Shown: in pieces, positions 4,725-6,521 of the stretch
How positions within the stretch are numbered: the first letter of the stretch is position 1
How the letters are laid out: each line of letters opens with the position of its first letter
Assembly (NCBI GenBank): GCA_027064745.1
Contig: JAMOPD010000235.1
Coordinates: forward strand, 1-6,521
Direction of reading: 5' to 3'
DNA: 6,521 nucleotides
Origin: Thermococcaceae archaeon
GTDB lineage: Archaea > Methanobacteriota_B > Thermococci > Thermococcales > Thermococcaceae
Notes under the pieces: generated by a model
Told to the model about the DNA's origin: nothing
Databases searched by the model: none
What the model saw: the letters and a program-made list of their open reading frames with translations, nothing else
Translations under genes and position numbers: made by a program

Positions 4725-5797
4725 GTCACCCTCTCAGGCTCTTTCTTTTTGATTATGTAGGTATCTTCATGCTTTATCGCGCCTTCAGGAATCATAAGCG
4801 GAGAATGAATTATCGTTAGAACCATGTTTTCCTGAACTTTCTGAGCTCTCTGGGGAACCACTATGGTAGCTATTGGAGGTTCTTCTATCAATAAACCCAC
4901 TCCGTGCGTGTAGCCGGCTATATATGCATCACCAAACCTATTTTCCTTGAAAAAATTAGCTAATTTCTTCTCAACTGATGCTAAAGATACTCCGATTCTT
5001 GTCTCTTCAAGGGCTATTTCATAGGCCTTTTCTTTAATCTCAATAGCTTTTCTTACCATTCCCCCCGGATCACCTAAGACGAAAGTTCTTGCCATATTGG
5101 CATAATAGTGGTTCCAGTCAGCCCCTATAACAACGGTAACTACCCCACTCTCTTCAACCCTCAAATCTCTGAAAGGTTCAGCGTGTGCTCTTGGGGTTGT
5201 TGAAACATAGACCTTAGGATCTTCGCTGCCGCTGAGCATAAGCTCTCTCATAACCTCTGCCGCTATCTCAAGTTCACTAATTCCAGGATTTATAACTTCT
5301 TCAGCTACTTTCATGCCCTTTTGGGCAATCTTCCCAGCGTTTCTTATATTCTCAAGCTCCCACTCATCCTTTATCATTCTCAGTCTCATTGTAAGGTCAA
5401 ATATGTCCACAACTTCCACCGATGGATTTAACCTTTGGAAGAGCTTGAGGAAAAGTAGATAAGCATCTCTCTCGACGCCGAATTCCAGTCCAACCCTATG
5501 ATAGCCATTTTTTGCAATCCAGCTCATCACTCCGGCCATTAAATCCTCAACTTTTTGAAACTCAACCACGTTCTCTATCCAGCTCTTCTCCCTGAAACGC
5601 TCCCCTTCTCTTTTAACCACATAAGCTATAGGTTCCCCCTCTGCTGGGATTATGAGGGAAGGCCGAAGCCATTTAGTGCCTGTGAAATATATATAAGTGG
5701 AAAGAGTCCGTATAACTGCTCCATCTATCTCGTTTTCCCTGAGCAACTTCTGAAACCTTTCAACTCTTTTCTTGAATATATCATCTGTTCCTCTCAT
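4721..5797 (-). CDS. M24-family (aminopeptidase P/creatinase fold) protein lacking most metal ligands
   Basis: The 358-residue product has the two-domain layout of M24B proteins: an N-terminal creatinase-like domain (about 1-135) and a C-terminal 'pita-bread' domain (about 142-350) opened by the usual MRMIKDEWELENIRNA-like helix. Prolidase-type enzymes bind two metals with D, D, H, E, E. Here the first Asp is V223 (VVIGAD instead of DxG), the second is N234 (YYANMARTF instead of sD..RT), His is kept as H298 (THGVG), the first Glu is I330 (TIIHSP instead of TIEPG), and the last Glu is kept as E344 (KHEDT). The spacings (11, 64, and 14 residues) match the family, so these are true replacements. 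H205 (RAHAEP) matches the conserved His used by creatinase. It is therefore probably not a metallo-peptidase; a creatinase-like hydrolase or a binding protein is more likely. ATG 5797 is chosen over an in-frame ATG at 5815 because GGAGGG lies six bases upstream. It follows the PAS gene stop by one base, so the two are cotranscribed. Confidence 0.85.
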   Translation of the reverse strand: MRGTDDIFKKRVERFQKLLRENEIDGAVIRTLSTYIYFTGTKWLRPSLIIPAEGEPIAYVVKREGERFREKSWIENVVEFQKVEDLMAGVMSWIAKNGYHRVGLEFGVERDAYLLFLKLFQRLNPSVEVVDIFDLTMRLRMIKDEWELENIRNAGKIAQKGMKVAEEVINPGISELEIAAEVMRELMLSGSEDPKVYVSTTPRAHAEPFRDLRVEESGVVTVVIGADWNHYYANMARTFVLGDPGGMVRKAIEIKEKAYEIALEETRIGVSLASVEKKLANFFKENRFGDAYIAGYTHGVGLLIEEPPIATIVVPQRAQKVQENMVLTIIHSPLMIPEGAIKHEDTYIIKKKEPERVT

Positions 5798-5798
5798 C

Positions 5799-6521
5799 TC
5801 AATCCCTCCAATCAAGTAGTCTCTTCTCGCCTTCTAAGGCTTTTAACCTACTTATTTCTTGGGTGATTTCAAGTGTTCCCAGATAGTTACCTTCATCATC
5901 TCTTACAGGCACATATTTTATGTACACAAATTTTGGCCCCATCTGTATCCAGAATTCTGCACTCTCCTTTCTCCCTTCCTTGAATGCTCTGAGGATTTTG
6001 TTTACTATATGAACACTTTTCGGTGGATGGCAGAGCTGAACTGGTCTTCCTATTACTGAAGGAGTTCTCGTGAATATTCTGTCTCCTCCAGAGAAGAACC
6101 TAACTCTATCGTCTTTGTCAATGAAAGTGATATCAACTGGCAAATGTTTGAATATCGCATTCAGCTCTTTCACTGAGAGATATCCATTTTCAATTTCAAT
6201 GTCTCCTTCTCTCTTAATCTGTGTTTTATCTGCTTCCAGACTTTGCCCTTTGAGGGCAACCTGCACTTCCCTTGGTAAGCTTAGTATATCCTCAGCCGTT
6301 AAACCTGGATCTATCTGCCATGGATAAAGAGGCTCGATTTTGGGATTCCATTCGGCTGGTTTAACCCTGTAGTATCCGATTTCATTTTCCTGCATTTTTA
6401 CTGCCTTCCATTCTCCTTCGGATAGAAGTGCATGAAGGGTTGGATAAAGAATGTTGTTCTCTCTGAAAACCATGTCAATTAAAGCTCGTGAAAGCTCCCC
6501 AGCTTTATCCTTGAGTGCTTG
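5799..6521 (-). CDS. Hemerythrin-like/PAS sensor protein, DUF438 type (5' end outside the window)
   Basis: The frame is open from the right edge to the TGA at 5801-5799, giving 240 visible residues; an ATG at 6473 is internal, because the codons before it (…AGELSRALID) continue the same helical domain. Residues 1-50 (ALIDMVFRENNILYPTLHALL…ENEIGY) look like the end of a hemerythrin-like HHE helical bundle, which can bind a di-iron centre. A linker leads to a PAS domain at about 117-225: LPVDITFIDKDDRVRFFS, the conserved CHPPKSVHIV (from 164), a FVYIKYVPVRDDEGNYLGTLE strand pair and a closing amphipathic helix. This domain order is that of DUF438/hemerythrin/PAS proteins, thought to sense redox state, oxygen or a small ligand. 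No kinase or output domain follows, as the protein ends 15 residues after the PAS fold. It is cotranscribed with the M24 gene. The ligand cannot be told from the sequence. Confidence 0.8.
   Translation of the reverse strand, partial: QALKDKAGELSRALIDMVFRENNILYPTLHALLSEGEWKAVKMQENEIGYYRVKPAEWNPKIEPLYPWQIDPGLTAEDILSLPREVQVALKGQSLEADKTQIKREGDIEIENGYLSVKELNAIFKHLPVDITFIDKDDRVRFFSGGDRIFTRTPSVIGRPVQLCHPPKSVHIVNKILRAFKEGRKESAEFWIQMGPKFVYIKYVPVRDDEGNYLGTLEITQEISRLKALEGEKRLLDWRD
5804..5809 (-). promoter_or_regulatory. Shine-Dalgarno site that fixes the M24 protein start
   Basis: GGAGGG on the minus strand lies within the last codons of the PAS gene, six bases before ATG 5797. The same arrangement joins sufC to the sufB/D-like gene. 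The alternative ATG at 5815 lies upstream of this site. Confidence 0.65.

Noticed and set aside
5799..6473. ATG at 6473 as the true start of the PAS gene
   Set aside because: The frame is open to the window edge, the codons upstream continue the hemerythrin-like helix, and no Shine-Dalgarno or TATA box precedes 6473.

Overview
The window looks like chromosomal DNA of a hyperthermophilic euryarchaeon of the Thermococcales (Thermococcus/Pyrococcus type). The reasons are archaeal BRE/TATA promoters, strong GGAGGG/GAGGTGAT Shine-Dalgarno sites, closely packed genes, a short SufB/D-like protein paired with SufC, and a class III aminotransferase close to the racemase/ornithine aminotransferase group of Pyrococcus and Thermococcus. 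The placement comes from protein and promoter character only; no database was searched.

Left part (1-1930, about 57% GC in a sampled line): the tail of a plus-strand membrane protein runs convergently into a minus-strand two-gene operon, sufC then a sufB/D homologue. This is the minimal Fe-S cluster assembly layout (ATPase plus scaffold). A divergent promoter region separates sufC from a plus-strand gene for a small cysteine-rich DGC-type putative zinc-binding protein (1929-2363).

Middle (2364-3206): 843 bases without a convincing protein gene, but not empty. The minus strand carries a candidate structured RNA of about 300 nt (about 2934 down to 2635). It has its own BRE/TATA upstream, a T-rich tract at its 3' end, several perfect stems of 5 to 9 bp and one GTAA tetraloop hairpin. 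Upstream of it lie three evenly spaced GGGGTTT repeats and then a short motif typical of the right end of IS200/IS605 (TnpB) elements. The RNA has no family that I can name; it is the best candidate here for something undescribed, possibly an independent structural RNA or a TnpB omega-RNA-like relic.

Right part (3207-6521, about 38% GC in a sampled line): three minus-strand genes. Transcription enters from beyond the right edge with a hemerythrin/PAS sensor-like protein (5' end cut off by the window). One base after its stop begins an M24 'pita-bread' protein that has lost three of the five canonical metal ligands, so it is probably not a metallo-peptidase and may be creatinase-like or a binding protein. 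After a 182-base gap with its own TATA box comes a class III PLP aminotransferase. A metal-free M24 protein beside a class III aminotransferase recalls the DoeA/DoeD pair of ectoine breakdown, which suggests, as inference only, a small catabolic module for an amidine- or N-acyl-type amino compound, next to a redox- or ligand-sensing protein.
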